A stretch of 64,000 nucleotides of DNA, from assembly GCF_018760785.1 (NCBI RefSeq), contig NZ_JAHHZO010000009.1:124001-188000 (forward strand), read 5' to 3'. Positions within the stretch are counted from its first letter, which is position 1. Each line of letters begins with the position of its first letter. Below are positions 28,945-38,473 of this stretch, in pieces. Source of the stretch: Rhizobium sp. CSW-27. Lineage in GTDB: Bacteria; Pseudomonadota; Alphaproteobacteria; Rhizobiales; Rhizobiaceae. The position numbers and the translations under genes were made by a program. The notes beneath the pieces are model-generated. The model searched no databases and was not told the origin of the DNA. It saw nothing but the letters and a program-made list of their open reading frames with translations.

Positions 28945-29001
28945 GTCCTTGCATCCTCCCACCTGGATGGAAGGTTAGCAAAAATGACGGATGCGTCAAT
29001 T

Positions 29002-29613
29002 TTATTTTTGATCGGCCCAGCTGCCGATGCCGCGCACGATGAGGCGGGTGATGAAGCGGCTGGTGCCCGCGACGTCGAGCGGCTGGCCGTTGCGCGACTG
29101 CAACAGCACCTCCAGCGCATTGGCAACGATCAGACAGGCCACCTGCGTGCGTTCGCTGGGCGAGAACGTGGCCTGCGGCATCACCCGCAGGAGGTCGCCC
29201 TCGATATCCCCCAGAAGCCCGCCGGTGCCGGTCAGGGTAAACAGCCGTGCGCGGATGTGATGCTGGTTGAGGGCGCAGAAATCGAGCGCTCCCTCCAGAC
29301 CGAGAATGAAATCGAGGAAGCAGCGATAGCTGTGCGCCAGCATCGGCTCGATCTCGCTTTCACGGCTGCGGGCCTCGCCGCTCAGGTGCCGGATCTGCTC
29401 GGCCAGATTGTCGAGGATCTCGTGAAACACCGCCTCGCGGGTTCCGTAGTAATTGTAGAAGGTTCCGATGGAGACGCCGCTCGCCGCAACGATATCGCGC
29501 ACGGTGGAGGCATCGAGCCCCTTGGTGGCAAAAACGGTCCATGCCGCGGCCTTGATGGCATCGCGGTTGCGCTGTCGGTTCTCCTCGCGCCTGCTGCCGG
29601 ACCTGTGTTCCAT
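29002..29613 (-). CDS. TetR-family regulator
   Basis: Repressor-like protein of 203 residues. The helix-turn-helix reads RDAIKAAAWTVFATKGLDA and TVRDIVAASGVSIGTFYNYY, a textbook TetR start, followed by an all-helical ligand domain. The start at 29613 (MEHRSGSRRE) keeps the domain near the N-terminus. It precedes the GMC oxidoreductase gene in the same direction and is likely its regulator. Confidence 0.88.
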   Translation of the reverse strand: MEHRSGSRREENRQRNRDAIKAAAWTVFATKGLDASTVRDIVAASGVSIGTFYNYYGTREAVFHEILDNLAEQIRHLSGEARSRESEIEPMLAHSYRCFLDFILGLEGALDFCALNQHHIRARLFTLTGTGGLLGDIEGDLLRVMPQATFSPSERTQVACLIVANALEVLLQSRNGQPLDVAGTSRFITRLIVRGIGSWADQK

Positions 29614-29709
29614 CTCGATGCCGACCTCGCTGCTTGCCGGGTTGCGCGCTCTCGCCGCGCTTCCTCGTCCATTATAAGCAAAGGCAATATTTGGCAAAGG
29701 GCCGGCCAG

Positions 29710-30180
29710 TCACAGTCGCGCGCGCGTGCTGCGCGGCGTCGCCAGCAGAAGATTGGTCTCGCTGGCCGTAATTCCGGGAACCAGGCGGATGCGCCGCAGC
29801 ACGGCGTCGAATTCCGCAAGGCTTGCCGCACCGAGTTCCACGATCAGGTCCCAGCGGCCATTGGTGGTGTGGATCTCGGAGACTTCGGGAAAGCCGCCCA
29901 GGGCATTGATGACGCGGTCCGTCACGCGGCCCTCGATCTCGATCATCATGATGCCGCGCACCGGTAGGTCCACCGTGTCGGCCCGCAGGATGACGGTATA
30001 GCCGAGGATGCGGCCGCTGGCTTCCAGACGTTCCATCCGCGCCCGCACGGTCGCACGCGATACACCCAGCGCAATCGCCAGATCGGAGACGCTGCGGCGG
30101 GCATCATGCCGCAGCAGTGTGATCAGCCGGGTGTCCAGATCGTCCAAGGCAACCTCCGATTTGGCTGGAATAACCGCCAT
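29710..30180 (-). CDS. Lrp/AsnC-family regulator of arginine catabolism
   Basis: Regulator of 156 residues: N-terminal helix-turn-helix (DDLDTRLITLLRHDARRSVS, then ALGVSRATVRARMERLEASG) and a C-terminal RAM ligand domain (GRWDLIVELGAASLAEFD). The ATG at 30180 is chosen since the family normally begins a few residues before LDDLD. It is divergent from the arginase gene (88 bp), the usual arrangement of an Lrp-type activator of arginase and ornithine cyclodeaminase in Agrobacterium-like bacteria. Confidence 0.88.
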   Translation of the reverse strand: MAVIPAKSEVALDDLDTRLITLLRHDARRSVSDLAIALGVSRATVRARMERLEASGRILGYTVILRADTVDLPVRGIMMIEIEGRVTDRVINALGGFPEVSEIHTTNGRWDLIVELGAASLAEFDAVLRRIRLVPGITASETNLLLATPRSTRARL

Positions 30181-30268
30181 ATTGGTAAAGTATCCTGCTG
30201 AAATTGACAAATCACCGGCTTCGAACTGCCACCCCACCGTGTTTTTCTGTTCATGAAGGAGACAGGCC

Positions 30269-31189
30269 ATGCATTGCAAACTGATCGGCGTTCCACTGCA
30301 GGACGGCGCCTCGCAACTGGGCTGCGAGATGGGACCGAGCGCGCTTCGCACCGCCGGCATCGTCGGGGCGCTGACTGAGCTCGGCCACCGGGTATCCGAC
30401 CTCGGCAATCTCGTGCCGCGTCCGCTGGAAACGGTTGCGCATCCGAATCCCGCCGTGCGCAACCTTGCCGTCATCCGCGGCTGGATCGAGGCAATCGCCG
30501 AAACGGCCTATCGGGAAAGCACCGATGGCATGCCGATCTTCCTCGGAGGCGACCACGCGCTCTCGGCCGGTTCCGTCAGCGGCATTGCACGCCGGGCGGC
30601 GGCGGAGGGGCGCCCGCTCTTCGTCCTGTGGCTCGATGCCCATACGGATTTCCATACGCTCGACAGCACGCAAAGCGGCAACCTGCATGGTGTGCCGGTC
30701 GCCTATTTCACCGGACAGCCGGATTTTTCGCCCTATCTTCCGGATCTCGCTGCCGTCGTGCCGGCCGCCCATGTCTGCATGCTCGGCATCCGCAGCGTCG
30801 ATCCCGCCGAACGGGCAGCCCTTGCCCGAACAGATGTGACGGTACACGACATGCGCGCCATTGATGAACACGGGGTGGCGGCCCTGTTGCGCGGGTTCCT
30901 GGAAGAGGTGCGGGCCGCCAACGGCCTGCTGCATGTCAGCCTCGATGTCGACTTTCTCGATCCCGCCGTCGGGCCGGCGGTCGGAACCACCGTGCCGGGC
31001 GGGGCGACCTTCCGCGAGGCTCATCTGGTGATGGAGATGCTGCATGACAGCGGTCTCGTGACAAGCCTCGATCTCGTGGAACTCAACCCTTTCCTCGACG
31101 AGCGCGGCCGCACCGCCATCCTGCTGGTCGATCTTACCGCAAGCCTCATGGGCCGCAAGGTCATGGATCGTCCCACCCGAAGCTACTAG
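30269..31189 (+). CDS. rocF: Arginase
   Basis: Manganese enzyme that splits arginine to ornithine and urea, 306 residues. All metal-binding motifs are present: GGDHALSAG, WLDAHTDFHT and SLDVDFLDPAVGPAVGT. The ornithine product feeds the cyclodeaminase encoded 24 bp downstream. An agmatinase role is less likely given that neighbour and the arginase-type loop after SGNLHG. Confidence 0.94.
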   Translation: MHCKLIGVPLQDGASQLGCEMGPSALRTAGIVGALTELGHRVSDLGNLVPRPLETVAHPNPAVRNLAVIRGWIEAIAETAYRESTDGMPIFLGGDHALSAGSVSGIARRAAAEGRPLFVLWLDAHTDFHTLDSTQSGNLHGVPVAYFTGQPDFSPYLPDLAAVVPAAHVCMLGIRSVDPAERAALARTDVTVHDMRAIDEHGVAALLRGFLEEVRAANGLLHVSLDVDFLDPAVGPAVGTTVPGGATFREAHLVMEMLHDSGLVTSLDLVELNPFLDERGRTAILLVDLTASLMGRKVMDRPTRSY

Positions 31190-31213
31190 AACCCGCAGCC
31201 CCTGGGAGACATC

Positions 31214-32287
31214 ATGCCGCAGAACCTGAACCTCGTTCCCTTCGTCAGCGTCGAAGCCATGATGGACCTCGTGCTGTCCATCGGCACCGAACGGTTCCTG
31301 CGGGAACTGGCCGGCTATATCGAGGCCGATTTCCGCCGGTGGGAAAGCTTCGACAAGACGCCGCGCGTCGCCTCCCATTCGCGCGACGGCGTGATCGAGC
31401 TGATGCCCACCAGCGATGGCCGGCTCTACGGCTTCAAATATGTCAACGGCCACCCGAAGAACACCAGAAGCGGCCGCCAGACGGTGACCGCCTTCGGGGT
31501 CCTTTCCGATGTGGACAGCGGCTATCCGATCCTTCTGACGGAGATGACCATCCTGACGGCGCTGCGCACGGCGGCCACCTCGGCGGTCGCGGCGCGGCAT
31601 CTCGCCCGCAGCGATGCTCGCTGCATGGCGCTGATCGGCAACGGGGCGCAAAGCGAATTCCAGGCGCTCGCCTTCAAGGCGTTGCTGGGCATCGACCGGC
31701 TGCGCCTCCACGACATCGATCCGGCCGCCAGCCGGCGCTGCCGCGACAATCTCTCCGGCCTTGGCTTCACCATCGAGATCTGCGCCTCGGCAGAACAGGC
31801 CGTGGAAGGGGCGGACATCGTCACCACCGCCACCGCCGACAAGCAGAATGCCACCATTCTGACCGACAACATGATCGGCGCCGGCCTGCACATCAATGCG
31901 GTCGGTGGCGACTGCCCCGGCAAGACGGAACTGCACCGGGACATTCTGCTGCGCTCCGACATCTTCGTGGAATTTCCGCCACAGACCCGGATCGAGGGAG
32001 AAATCCAGCAACTTGCGCCCGACCACCCGGTGACCGAACTCTGGCAGGTGATTGCGGGCAACGCCACCGGCCGCGCGCGCGGCGACCAGATCACTCTGTT
32101 CGACAGCGTCGGCTTCGCGACCGAGGATTTCTCGGCACTGCGCTATGTCCGCGACAAGCTCAACGAAACCGGGCGCTTCGACACGCTCGATCTGCTCGCC
32201 GATCCCGACGAGCCGCGCGATCTGTTCGGCATGCTGCTCCGACGGCAGCCGCTGACCGCCTCCCGCCGCGAGCCCCCGGCTCAGTAG
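31214..32287 (+). CDS. ocd: Ornithine cyclodeaminase
   Basis: NAD-dependent enzyme converting ornithine to proline and ammonia, 357 residues of the OCD/mu-crystallin family. It begins LNLVPFVSVEAMMDLVLSIG and has the dinucleotide fold (MALIGNGAQSEFQALAFKAL) and substrate-side Lys/Arg in FKYVNGHPKN. With arginase it makes a two-step arginine-to-proline route. Its 3' end overlaps the convergent aldolase gene by 7 bp. Confidence 0.93.
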   Translation: MPQNLNLVPFVSVEAMMDLVLSIGTERFLRELAGYIEADFRRWESFDKTPRVASHSRDGVIELMPTSDGRLYGFKYVNGHPKNTRSGRQTVTAFGVLSDVDSGYPILLTEMTILTALRTAATSAVAARHLARSDARCMALIGNGAQSEFQALAFKALLGIDRLRLHDIDPAASRRCRDNLSGLGFTIEICASAEQAVEGADIVTTATADKQNATILTDNMIGAGLHINAVGGDCPGKTELHRDILLRSDIFVEFPPQTRIEGEIQQLAPDHPVTELWQVIAGNATGRARGDQITLFDSVGFATEDFSALRYVRDKLNETGRFDTLDLLADPDEPRDLFGMLLRRQPLTASRREPPAQ

Positions 32288-33102
32288 GAGCTGGCGCTTG
32301 CAACCGGCGGCGCCTCGCCCCTGGCACGGGCCTCCTGAATGGTGCGGTATTCCGCCATTGCGGCAAAACCGGCTTCCCGCAGCAGCGCCACGTCATAGGG
32401 GCCGGGAATGAAGCGGTAGCCGCGTTCCAGCAACTCGTGCACATTGGCGCCGGCATTCGGGACGGTACCCATCACCTTGCCGGCTGAGAGAATCTCGCGC
32501 TCGGCCCGGCGCGCCAGCGCCTGCACTTCCGGATGGCCGGTCTGGCCAAGCCGCCCGATGGAACCGGCAAGATCGTTGATACCGATGAAGATCACGTCCG
32601 CGCCCTCGATGGCGGCAATCCCGGCCGCATTTTCCACGGCAGTGTAGGATTCGAGCTGCAGGATGACCATCATATTGGCATTGGCCTGTTCCACATAGCC
32701 AGGCTCGGTGCCATAGCCGGAGGCGCGCACCACGCTTGCCGCATAGCCGCGAATGCCCTGCGGCGGATAAAGGCAGGCCCTGACGGCCTCACGCCCGGCC
32801 TCGGGCGTATCGACGGAAGGGATCATCACCGACTGCGCGCCCGCATCAATGACGCGCTTCAGGAACACATGATCGTTCCACGGCACCCGCACCACGGCAG
32901 GCGTCGGCGTGGTCTCGATCGCCCGGAGCGCCTCGGTGATTTCCCGGGTTTCGCCCGCGCCGTGCTCGTGGTCGGACAGCAGGAAATCGAAGCCGAGATG
33001 GCCAAGGATCTCGGCATTGGTCGGCGTGCCGCCACCAACCCAGCAGCCATAGGCGGTTTCGCCGGCCAGCAACCGGGCTTTCAGGTGATTGGGCTTGAAC
33101 AT
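32281..33102 (-). CDS. HpcH/HpaI-family 2-oxo acid aldolase
   Basis: Metal-dependent class II aldolase of 273 residues that cleaves 2-keto-3-deoxy acids to pyruvate and an aldehyde. Family features: GCWVGGGTPTNAEILGHLGFDFL, the metal and base residues in DHEHG, QSVMIPSVDTPEAG, PPQGIRGYA and the substrate loop FIGINDLAGSIG. The start at 33102 (MFKPNHLK) is the natural one. It is a paralogue of the KDSG aldolase at 39369-40175 but lies outside that operon, so its substrate is unknown. Confidence 0.85.
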   Translation of the reverse strand: MFKPNHLKARLLAGETAYGCWVGGGTPTNAEILGHLGFDFLLSDHEHGAGETREITEALRAIETTPTPAVVRVPWNDHVFLKRVIDAGAQSVMIPSVDTPEAGREAVRACLYPPQGIRGYAASVVRASGYGTEPGYVEQANANMMVILQLESYTAVENAAGIAAIEGADVIFIGINDLAGSIGRLGQTGHPEVQALARRAEREILSAGKVMGTVPNAGANVHELLERGYRFIPGPYDVALLREAGFAAMAEYRTIQEARARGEAPPVASASSY

Positions 33103-33194
33103 CGCGCACTCCAGCAGACAGAGGTCCGGCCGCACGGCCGGGCAACGGATGGGGGAACCATAGCCGCGCAAGCGGCGCCCGCCTATCCCCCTTT

Positions 33195-34688
33195 CTACTT
33201 GCCGAAGCCCAGCGTGCACCGCACGGCCGAATCCCAGCCCGTCAACAGATCCGCGCGCTCGTTCGCCGCCATGGCGGGCACGAACTGCCGCTCCAGATGC
33301 CATTCCGCGGCAAAGCCTTTCTGATCCGGCCAGATGCCCGCGCCGTGGCCGGCAAGCCAGGCAGCGCCCAGAGCGGTTACTTCCGTCGAGGCGGAGCGAT
33401 CGACTGCAACGCCCAGAATGTCGGCCAGCCGCTGCATGGTCCAGTCATTCGCCGACATGCCGCCATCGACACGCAGCAGCGTGTCGGCATTGCCCGGCCA
33501 GTCCTTGCGCATCGCCCCCAGCAGGTCACGGGTCTGGAAGCAGACCGATTCGAGCGCCGCACGGGCAAATTCCGCCGGCCCAGTGTTGCGCGTCATGCCG
33601 AACATGGCGCCCCGCGCCTCCGCGTCCCACCAGGGCGCCCCAAGACCGGTGAAGGCGGGCACCAGATAAACGCGCTGGCCGGGATCGGCCTTGGCGGCAA
33701 GCACGGCCGTCTCGGAGGCCTTGCCGATCATCTTCAGCCCGTCGCGCAGCCACTGAACAGCCGCACCCGCGATGAAGATCGACCCTTCCAGCGCATAGTG
33801 GATCTCACCGTTCAGGCGATAGGCGATGGTGGTGAGCAGGCGGTTATTCGAGGCCACCCGGTCTGTGCCGGTGTTCAGCAGGGCAAAGCAGCCGGTGCCA
33901 TAGGTGGATTTCATCATGCCTGGCGTGAAGCAGGCCTGGCCGATCACCGCCGCCTGCTGGTCGCCGGCAACGCCGCGGATGGCGATTGCGCCGCCGAAGA
34001 TTTCGGGATCCGTCTCGCCGAAACCGTCGATATTGCTGAGGATCTCCGGCAGCATGCTGCGCGGAATGTTGAAGAGCTTCAGCAGATCCTCGTCCCATTC
34101 GGCGGTGCCGATGTTGCACAGCATGGTGCGCGACGCGTTGGTCACGTCGATCACGTGCCGGCGCCCGCCGGTCAGCCTGTAGATCAGCCAGCTGTCGACC
34201 GTGCCGAAGGCGAGATGCCCCTGTTCGGCGGCATCCCGCGCGCCGGGAACGTTGTCCAGCAGCCACGCCACCTTCGTGGCGGAGAAATAGGGATCGATCA
34301 GGAGGCCGCTTCGCTCGGCGACCAGTTGCGAATGCCCCTCGGCACGCAGTTCCGCGCAACGCTCGGAGGTGCGACGATCCTGCCAGACGATCGCCCTGTG
34401 GATCGCCTTGCCGGTGCGGCGGTCCCAGACGAGCGCCGTTTCGCGCTGGTTGGTGATGCCGATTGCGGCGATCTGCGCTGCGGTCACGCCGGCGGCTGCC
34501 ATTGCCTGCCGGGCCGTCTCGACTGTCGTCGTCCACAGGTCTTCCGCCTCATGCTCCACCCAGCCGGACCGCGGGAAATGCTGCGTGAATTCCAGCTGGC
34601 CTGCGCCGCGGCTCTTGTAGGTGCGGTCGAAGATGATCGAGCGGGTGGAGGTCGTCCCCTGGTCGATGGCGAGAATGAAGTCCTTCAT
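33195..34688 (-). CDS. glpK: Glycerol kinase
   Basis: Phosphorylates glycerol with ATP, 497 residues, a normal length. FGGY-kinase features: the N-terminal phosphate loop [18 protein letters not shown], the glycerol site [14 protein letters not shown], and the C-terminal ATP region [20 protein letters not shown]. It stands 233 bp downstream of the TauE-type gene on the same strand, the last gene of the sulfoquinovose cluster. Hydrolysis of sulfoquinovosyl glycerol releases glycerol, so the kinase fits as part of that pathway, though it may also be an independent glycerol gene. Confidence 0.93.
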   Translation of the reverse strand: MKDFILAIDQGTTSTRSIIFDRTYKSRGAGQLEFTQHFPRSGWVEHEAEDLWTTTVETARQAMAAAGVTAAQIAAIGITNQRETALVWDRRTGKAIHRAIVWQDRRTSERCAELRAEGHSQLVAERSGLLIDPYFSATKVAWLLDNVPGARDAAEQGHLAFGTVDSWLIYRLTGGRRHVIDVTNASRTMLCNIGTAEWDEDLLKLFNIPRSMLPEILSNIDGFGETDPEIFGGAIAIRGVAGDQQAAVIGQACFTPGMMKSTYGTGCFALLNTGTDRVASNNRLLTTIAYRLNGEIHYALEGSIFIAGAAVQWLRDGLKMIGKASETAVLAAKADPGQRVYLVPAFTGLGAPWWDAEARGAMFGMTRNTGPAEFARAALESVCFQTRDLLGAMRKDWPGNADTLLRVDGGMSANDWTMQRLADILGVAVDRSASTEVTALGAAWLAGHGAGIWPDQKGFAAEWHLERQFVPAMAANERADLLTGWDSAVRCTLGFGK

Positions 34689-34921
34689 GCGGCAGATCCC
34701 GTTTCCGTCATGGCATTCAGATCATGAGTGCCGGCCGTCGTTCCGGCCGACCTGCGAGAACAGGGCAGGGGTGAGCGAGGCGAACCGCTGCGCGCCGCGC
34801 CGGCATTCTGCCGCGCTAGCCCCGCTTCGGCCTTCGGTCGCATCGTCCTCCCGATCTATTGCCCCTTGGTATCACAGTTGTTCTTCGTTCGAAGCCCCTT
34901 TTGCAGCCGCCCCGGCGGTAC

Positions 34922-35698
34922 TCACACCGGCCCCGCCGTCAGCTTCAGGATGGCGGGAACGGCCAGCGACAGACCGGAGAGGAACAGCAGCAGAAAGGCA
35001 ACGCGGCGCATGGCAAGCGGTGACAGCGGCGGCGGATAGCGTCGCGCCGCCCAGGTCGCCAGCACGACCACCGGAACGGCCAGCAATCCCCACCAGAAGC
35101 CGGCGGAAGGCCATTGCCCCGCACCGGCCACCATCACGAGCCGGATCGCCGCGTTGATGGCGAAGATCGCCACCAGCGTTTCGCGCACCGATGCCGGCCT
35201 CAGCGGCTGGCGATAGAAGTGATAGATCAGTGGCGGCCCGGCCGTGGAAAACAGCCCGCCCATCACGCCCGCCACGGCGCCGAAGCCGGCGAAAGAGGCA
35301 GGCCCCGACATGGTTTCGAGCGGCGCCGGCTTCAGCGACAGCTGGATGCTGGAAAGGACGATCACTACGCCCAGCACCACCTTCAGCCAGTCGAGCGAAG
35401 CAGCCGCCATCAGGTTCAGCAGGCCGTAGCCAAGCCCGAGGAACAGCAGACTGGCGGCCAGCGCCGGCACGAACTGGCGAAAGGCAATGTCCCGCCAGCC
35501 CCTGGCCAGCACCTGCACCGCATTGACGATGACAAGGATGCTGACCAGCACCGCGGCATCGGTCAGCGGGATGACGCCGCTCAAGCCGACGCCACCCATC
35601 ATGATGAGGCCGAGTGCGAAACCGGTCAGCGTCTGGGTATAGGCGGCGAAGGCTGCGATGAGCAGAAGGACGGCGAGACTGCTTGTCGCCATGGTCAT
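34922..35698 (-). CDS. TauE/SafE-family anion exporter (sulfolactate or sulfite)
   Basis: Membrane protein of 258 residues with about eight segments and the duplicated TauE/SafE pattern (FALGLIMMGGVGLSGVIPL; GFGAVAGVMGGLFSTAGPPL). It overlaps the sulfoquinovosidase gene by 4 bp, so it is co-expressed with sulfoquinovose breakdown. In sulfo-ED metabolism the C3 end product sulfolactate must leave the cell, so export of sulfolactate is the likely role; in the related SMO pathway the homologue is a sulfite exporter. Confidence 0.83.
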   Translation of the reverse strand: MTMATSSLAVLLLIAAFAAYTQTLTGFALGLIMMGGVGLSGVIPLTDAAVLVSILVIVNAVQVLARGWRDIAFRQFVPALAASLLFLGLGYGLLNLMAAASLDWLKVVLGVVIVLSSIQLSLKPAPLETMSGPASFAGFGAVAGVMGGLFSTAGPPLIYHFYRQPLRPASVRETLVAIFAINAAIRLVMVAGAGQWPSAGFWWGLLAVPVVVLATWAARRYPPPLSPLAMRRVAFLLLFLSGLSLAVPAILKLTAGPV

Positions 35699-37686
35699 AG
35701 CGTCCGCAACCCGTCAAACAGGGCAGCCTGCGCCGCGCCCTTTCGGGCAAAGACCGCCGGCTGGCCAAGGGGAGCCGGCACCGTCACCGTCTGGCCGCCG
35801 TCGAAAACCTCGCCCGACCAGACATGGACCCACGTCTCGCCCTTCGGCAGATAGACCATGCGCTCGCTCTGGGCGGCCTGCCAGACCGGCGCCACGAGAA
35901 GGTCGCGGCCATAGAGATAGACATCCTGCACCGCGTAGGTTTCCGGGTCGTCCTCGTGATGGAGAAACAGCGGGCGCTGCACCGGCAGGCCGGTCTGCGC
36001 CGCCTCGGCGGAGAGCGCCTTCAGATAGGGGGCCAGATGCACGTAGATCGCCGTCATGCGGGCGAAGTGCGAAAGCACTTCTGCATCCTGATCGATCTGG
36101 ATGTTGTCACGCGGTCGGTTGCCCTCATGGCTGCGCATGACGGCGGTGAAGGCTGCCATTTCCGCCCAGCGCATGATGAGTTCCGGCGTGCGTACATTGC
36201 CGAACAGGCTCGTATAGCCGCCGATATCGGAATGATGATAGGCATTGCCGAGCAGGCCGGAGGAGAGCGCACCGCAGATGACGGTGACCAGCCCGTCATG
36301 GCGCGAGAAATCGACCGACTGGTCTCCACCCCACAAAAGCGGGCAATGCGCCTGCACGCCGGTAAAGCCGGCGCGCATGAAGAACAGGGCGTCACCGGTC
36401 TTGCCGCGGCTTTCCACCGCCCTTGCATTCACCTCGGCCCAGAGCGTCGGCCAGGCATTGTGCATCAATTTCGCATCAATGCCGTTGGCGAGCTTCACAT
36501 CGATCGGCAGATATTCGCCAAAATCGGCCATCCAGCCGGAGAGACCGTAATCCAGCATGTTCTTGCCGATCACCTCTTCCGCAAACCAGGCAGCGGCTGC
36601 CGGATTGGTGAAGTCGACGACACCGCAATCGAACTCGCCGAAATCGACGAGCGCCGTGCGACCGTCCTCGCCCTTGGCAAAATATCCCTTCTCGTCGGCG
36701 ACCGGATAGAGCGGGCCATCGACGCAGAGATAGGGGTTCACGTAGCCGAGGAAGCGGATGCCGTCCCTGTTCAGTTCGGCGATCTTTTCGCGCAATCTGG
36801 GATAGCGCGTCTCGTTTGCCTGCCAGTCCCAGAACAGGCGCGCGCCGAAGGAGGTGTGGCGAAGGCCGACCCAGTCCTCGCACCAGAGGCCGGAGACCTT
36901 GACGCCAGCTGCCCGCATTTTCTCCATGCGGGCAAAGGAATTCTCACCGTCCTTCAGGCCGAGGATCGCGCCGCCATAAACCCATTCTGGAAGCTCAGGC
37001 TGACGTCCGAAGCGCAGCGACAGCTGGCCGACGAGATCGACGAAGGTCGGCGCGGCGAAGAATTCCAGCCGCTGCGGCACCGCCCAGACTTCGATCTCGT
37101 GAAAACCGTCGCGGCGGAAGTCGAAGACGGAATAGGCGTTCGTTTCCACATGCAGCGCATATCGGCGCGACGACACATAGGTCGGCTGTGGATAGTTGGT
37201 GTTGTAGTAGTCGCCGCCCGCCTTGCCGGTCACGTCCGATTTGAAGGTGATCTCGGTCGTCTTGTCGCGCCCGACGCCCGGTTCGGAGGTCCAGAGCGGA
37301 AAGCGGCGGCCGCGCATGTCGAAGTAGGACATCTGTTCGCCGCCACCCCAGACATGTTCGTCCGCCTCCGCCTGGATGCGGATCCAGACGCGGTTGATGC
37401 AGCCATCGAGCGCCTCGGTCAGCAGCTGGTTTCCATCGACGGTCAACGCAAAGCGGGGCGCCTGGCCCCTTGCTGCGGCAAACTCCACGCGATTGCCGCC
37501 AACCTCGACATGGCCAAGCGCGGTGCGCTCCACGACATAGTCCTCGATCTCGAAGTTGCCGCGATACATATCCATCCGCTCTTCGCCCCGTCCAACGAAG
37601 AGGGCCGGAGCTGCCTCCGTATGACGCAGGATTTCGCGGCCTTCGAGCGAGAGAGTGAAGCCGCCGGGGATGAGATCGAGTTGCAT
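35695..37686 (-). CDS. Sulfoquinovosidase (GH31)
   Basis: Retaining alpha-glycosidase of 663 residues that releases sulfoquinovose from sulfoquinovosyl glycerol. The GH31 nucleophile is D388 in WMADFGEYLP and the acid/base is D455 in WGGDQSVDF. The sulfonate-binding residues known for the Agrobacterium tumefaciens enzyme fall at what I recall as the same numbers: E270 and D271 (LWCEDW), R283 and W286 (FGARLFW) and R438 (FFMRAG). This identity of positions separates it from ordinary alpha-glucosidases and xylosidases. No signal peptide is seen, so it acts in the cytoplasm after import of the glycoside. It lies 11 bp after the SQ dehydrogenase gene. Confidence 0.94.
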   Translation of the reverse strand: MQLDLIPGGFTLSLEGREILRHTEAAPALFVGRGEERMDMYRGNFEIEDYVVERTALGHVEVGGNRVEFAAARGQAPRFALTVDGNQLLTEALDGCINRVWIRIQAEADEHVWGGGEQMSYFDMRGRRFPLWTSEPGVGRDKTTEITFKSDVTGKAGGDYYNTNYPQPTYVSSRRYALHVETNAYSVFDFRRDGFHEIEVWAVPQRLEFFAAPTFVDLVGQLSLRFGRQPELPEWVYGGAILGLKDGENSFARMEKMRAAGVKVSGLWCEDWVGLRHTSFGARLFWDWQANETRYPRLREKIAELNRDGIRFLGYVNPYLCVDGPLYPVADEKGYFAKGEDGRTALVDFGEFDCGVVDFTNPAAAAWFAEEVIGKNMLDYGLSGWMADFGEYLPIDVKLANGIDAKLMHNAWPTLWAEVNARAVESRGKTGDALFFMRAGFTGVQAHCPLLWGGDQSVDFSRHDGLVTVICGALSSGLLGNAYHHSDIGGYTSLFGNVRTPELIMRWAEMAAFTAVMRSHEGNRPRDNIQIDQDAEVLSHFARMTAIYVHLAPYLKALSAEAAQTGLPVQRPLFLHHEDDPETYAVQDVYLYGRDLLVAPVWQAAQSERMVYLPKGETWVHVWSGEVFDGGQTVTVPAPLGQPAVFARKGAAQAALFDGLRTL

Positions 37687-37697
37687 GAAGAAGACTT

Positions 37698-38462
37698 TCA
37701 GTTCTGGGTCAGACCGGCATCGACGACAAAATTGGCACCCGTGCAGCCATTGCTTTCGTCAGAGCCGAGGAACAGCGCAAGGCGCGCCACATGGCTGGCG
37801 TCGAGGCGGAATTTCAGCGCCTGCAGGTCGATGAACTGCTGGTTCTGCTCCGGTGTGGTCCAGAGCTTCAGCTGCCGTTCGGTGACGATGGCGCCCGGTA
37901 CGATGCAGTTGACGCGAATGCCCGAGGGGCCAAGCTCGCGGGCGAGCGTCTTCGTCAGGCCGTTGATGGCTGCCTTCGAGGTGGTGTAGCCCACCATGCC
38001 GGGGCGTCCACGCATCCAGGAGATCGAACTGAACATAATGATCGAGCCGCCGCCGGTCGCGGCCATCGCCTTGGCGACGGCCTGCGTGGCGAAGAACTGG
38101 TGGTCGAGGTTGAGTGCCAGGGCCCGCCGCCAGTAGTCCGGCTCGACCTCATCCATGGCGTGGCGGTCGTCCTTGCCGGCATTGTTGACGAGCACCTGGA
38201 TCGCGCCATTTTCCGTTTCGAATGCTGCAATGGCCTCGCGAAGCGCTGCGATATCGGTGACGTCGCAGGGCTTGAAAATCGCACCCGTCGCCTCCGCCGT
38301 CGCGCGCCCGGCCTCTTCGTTGATGTCGACGAAGGAGACCCGCGCACCCTGCGCGCGGTAGGCTTTCACCATTTCCTCGCCGATGCCGGATGCACCGCCG
38401 GTGATCAGGACATGGCGGTCGGAAAGTGACTGGTATCGGACGCTATCGTAGAAGGCGGACAT
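37698..38462 (-). CDS. SDR dehydrogenase, probable sulfoquinovose dehydrogenase
   Basis: Short-chain dehydrogenase of 254 residues with the NAD-binding motif ITGGASGIGEEM, the NNAG motif (VLVNNAGKDD) and catalytic Ser plus YTTSK. In sulfo-ED it would oxidise sulfoquinovose to sulfogluconolactone, matching the lactonase gene 11 bp upstream in the operon. The acidic residue after the second strand (FVDINEE) points to NAD rather than NADP. Confidence 0.87.
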   Translation of the reverse strand: MSAFYDSVRYQSLSDRHVLITGGASGIGEEMVKAYRAQGARVSFVDINEEAGRATAEATGAIFKPCDVTDIAALREAIAAFETENGAIQVLVNNAGKDDRHAMDEVEPDYWRRALALNLDHQFFATQAVAKAMAATGGGSIIMFSSISWMRGRPGMVGYTTSKAAINGLTKTLARELGPSGIRVNCIVPGAIVTERQLKLWTTPEQNQQFIDLQALKFRLDASHVARLALFLGSDESNGCTGANFVVDAGLTQN

Positions 38463-38473
38463 TCTGCTTCGTC

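Noticed and set aside
27292..29967. Plus-strand frame of 891 codons
   Set aside because: Antisense to the GMC oxidoreductase and TetR genes; low-complexity Arg/Ala/Gly shadow.
30251..32026. Minus-strand frame of 591 codons
   Set aside because: Antisense to arginase and ornithine cyclodeaminase, which carry full catalytic motifs.
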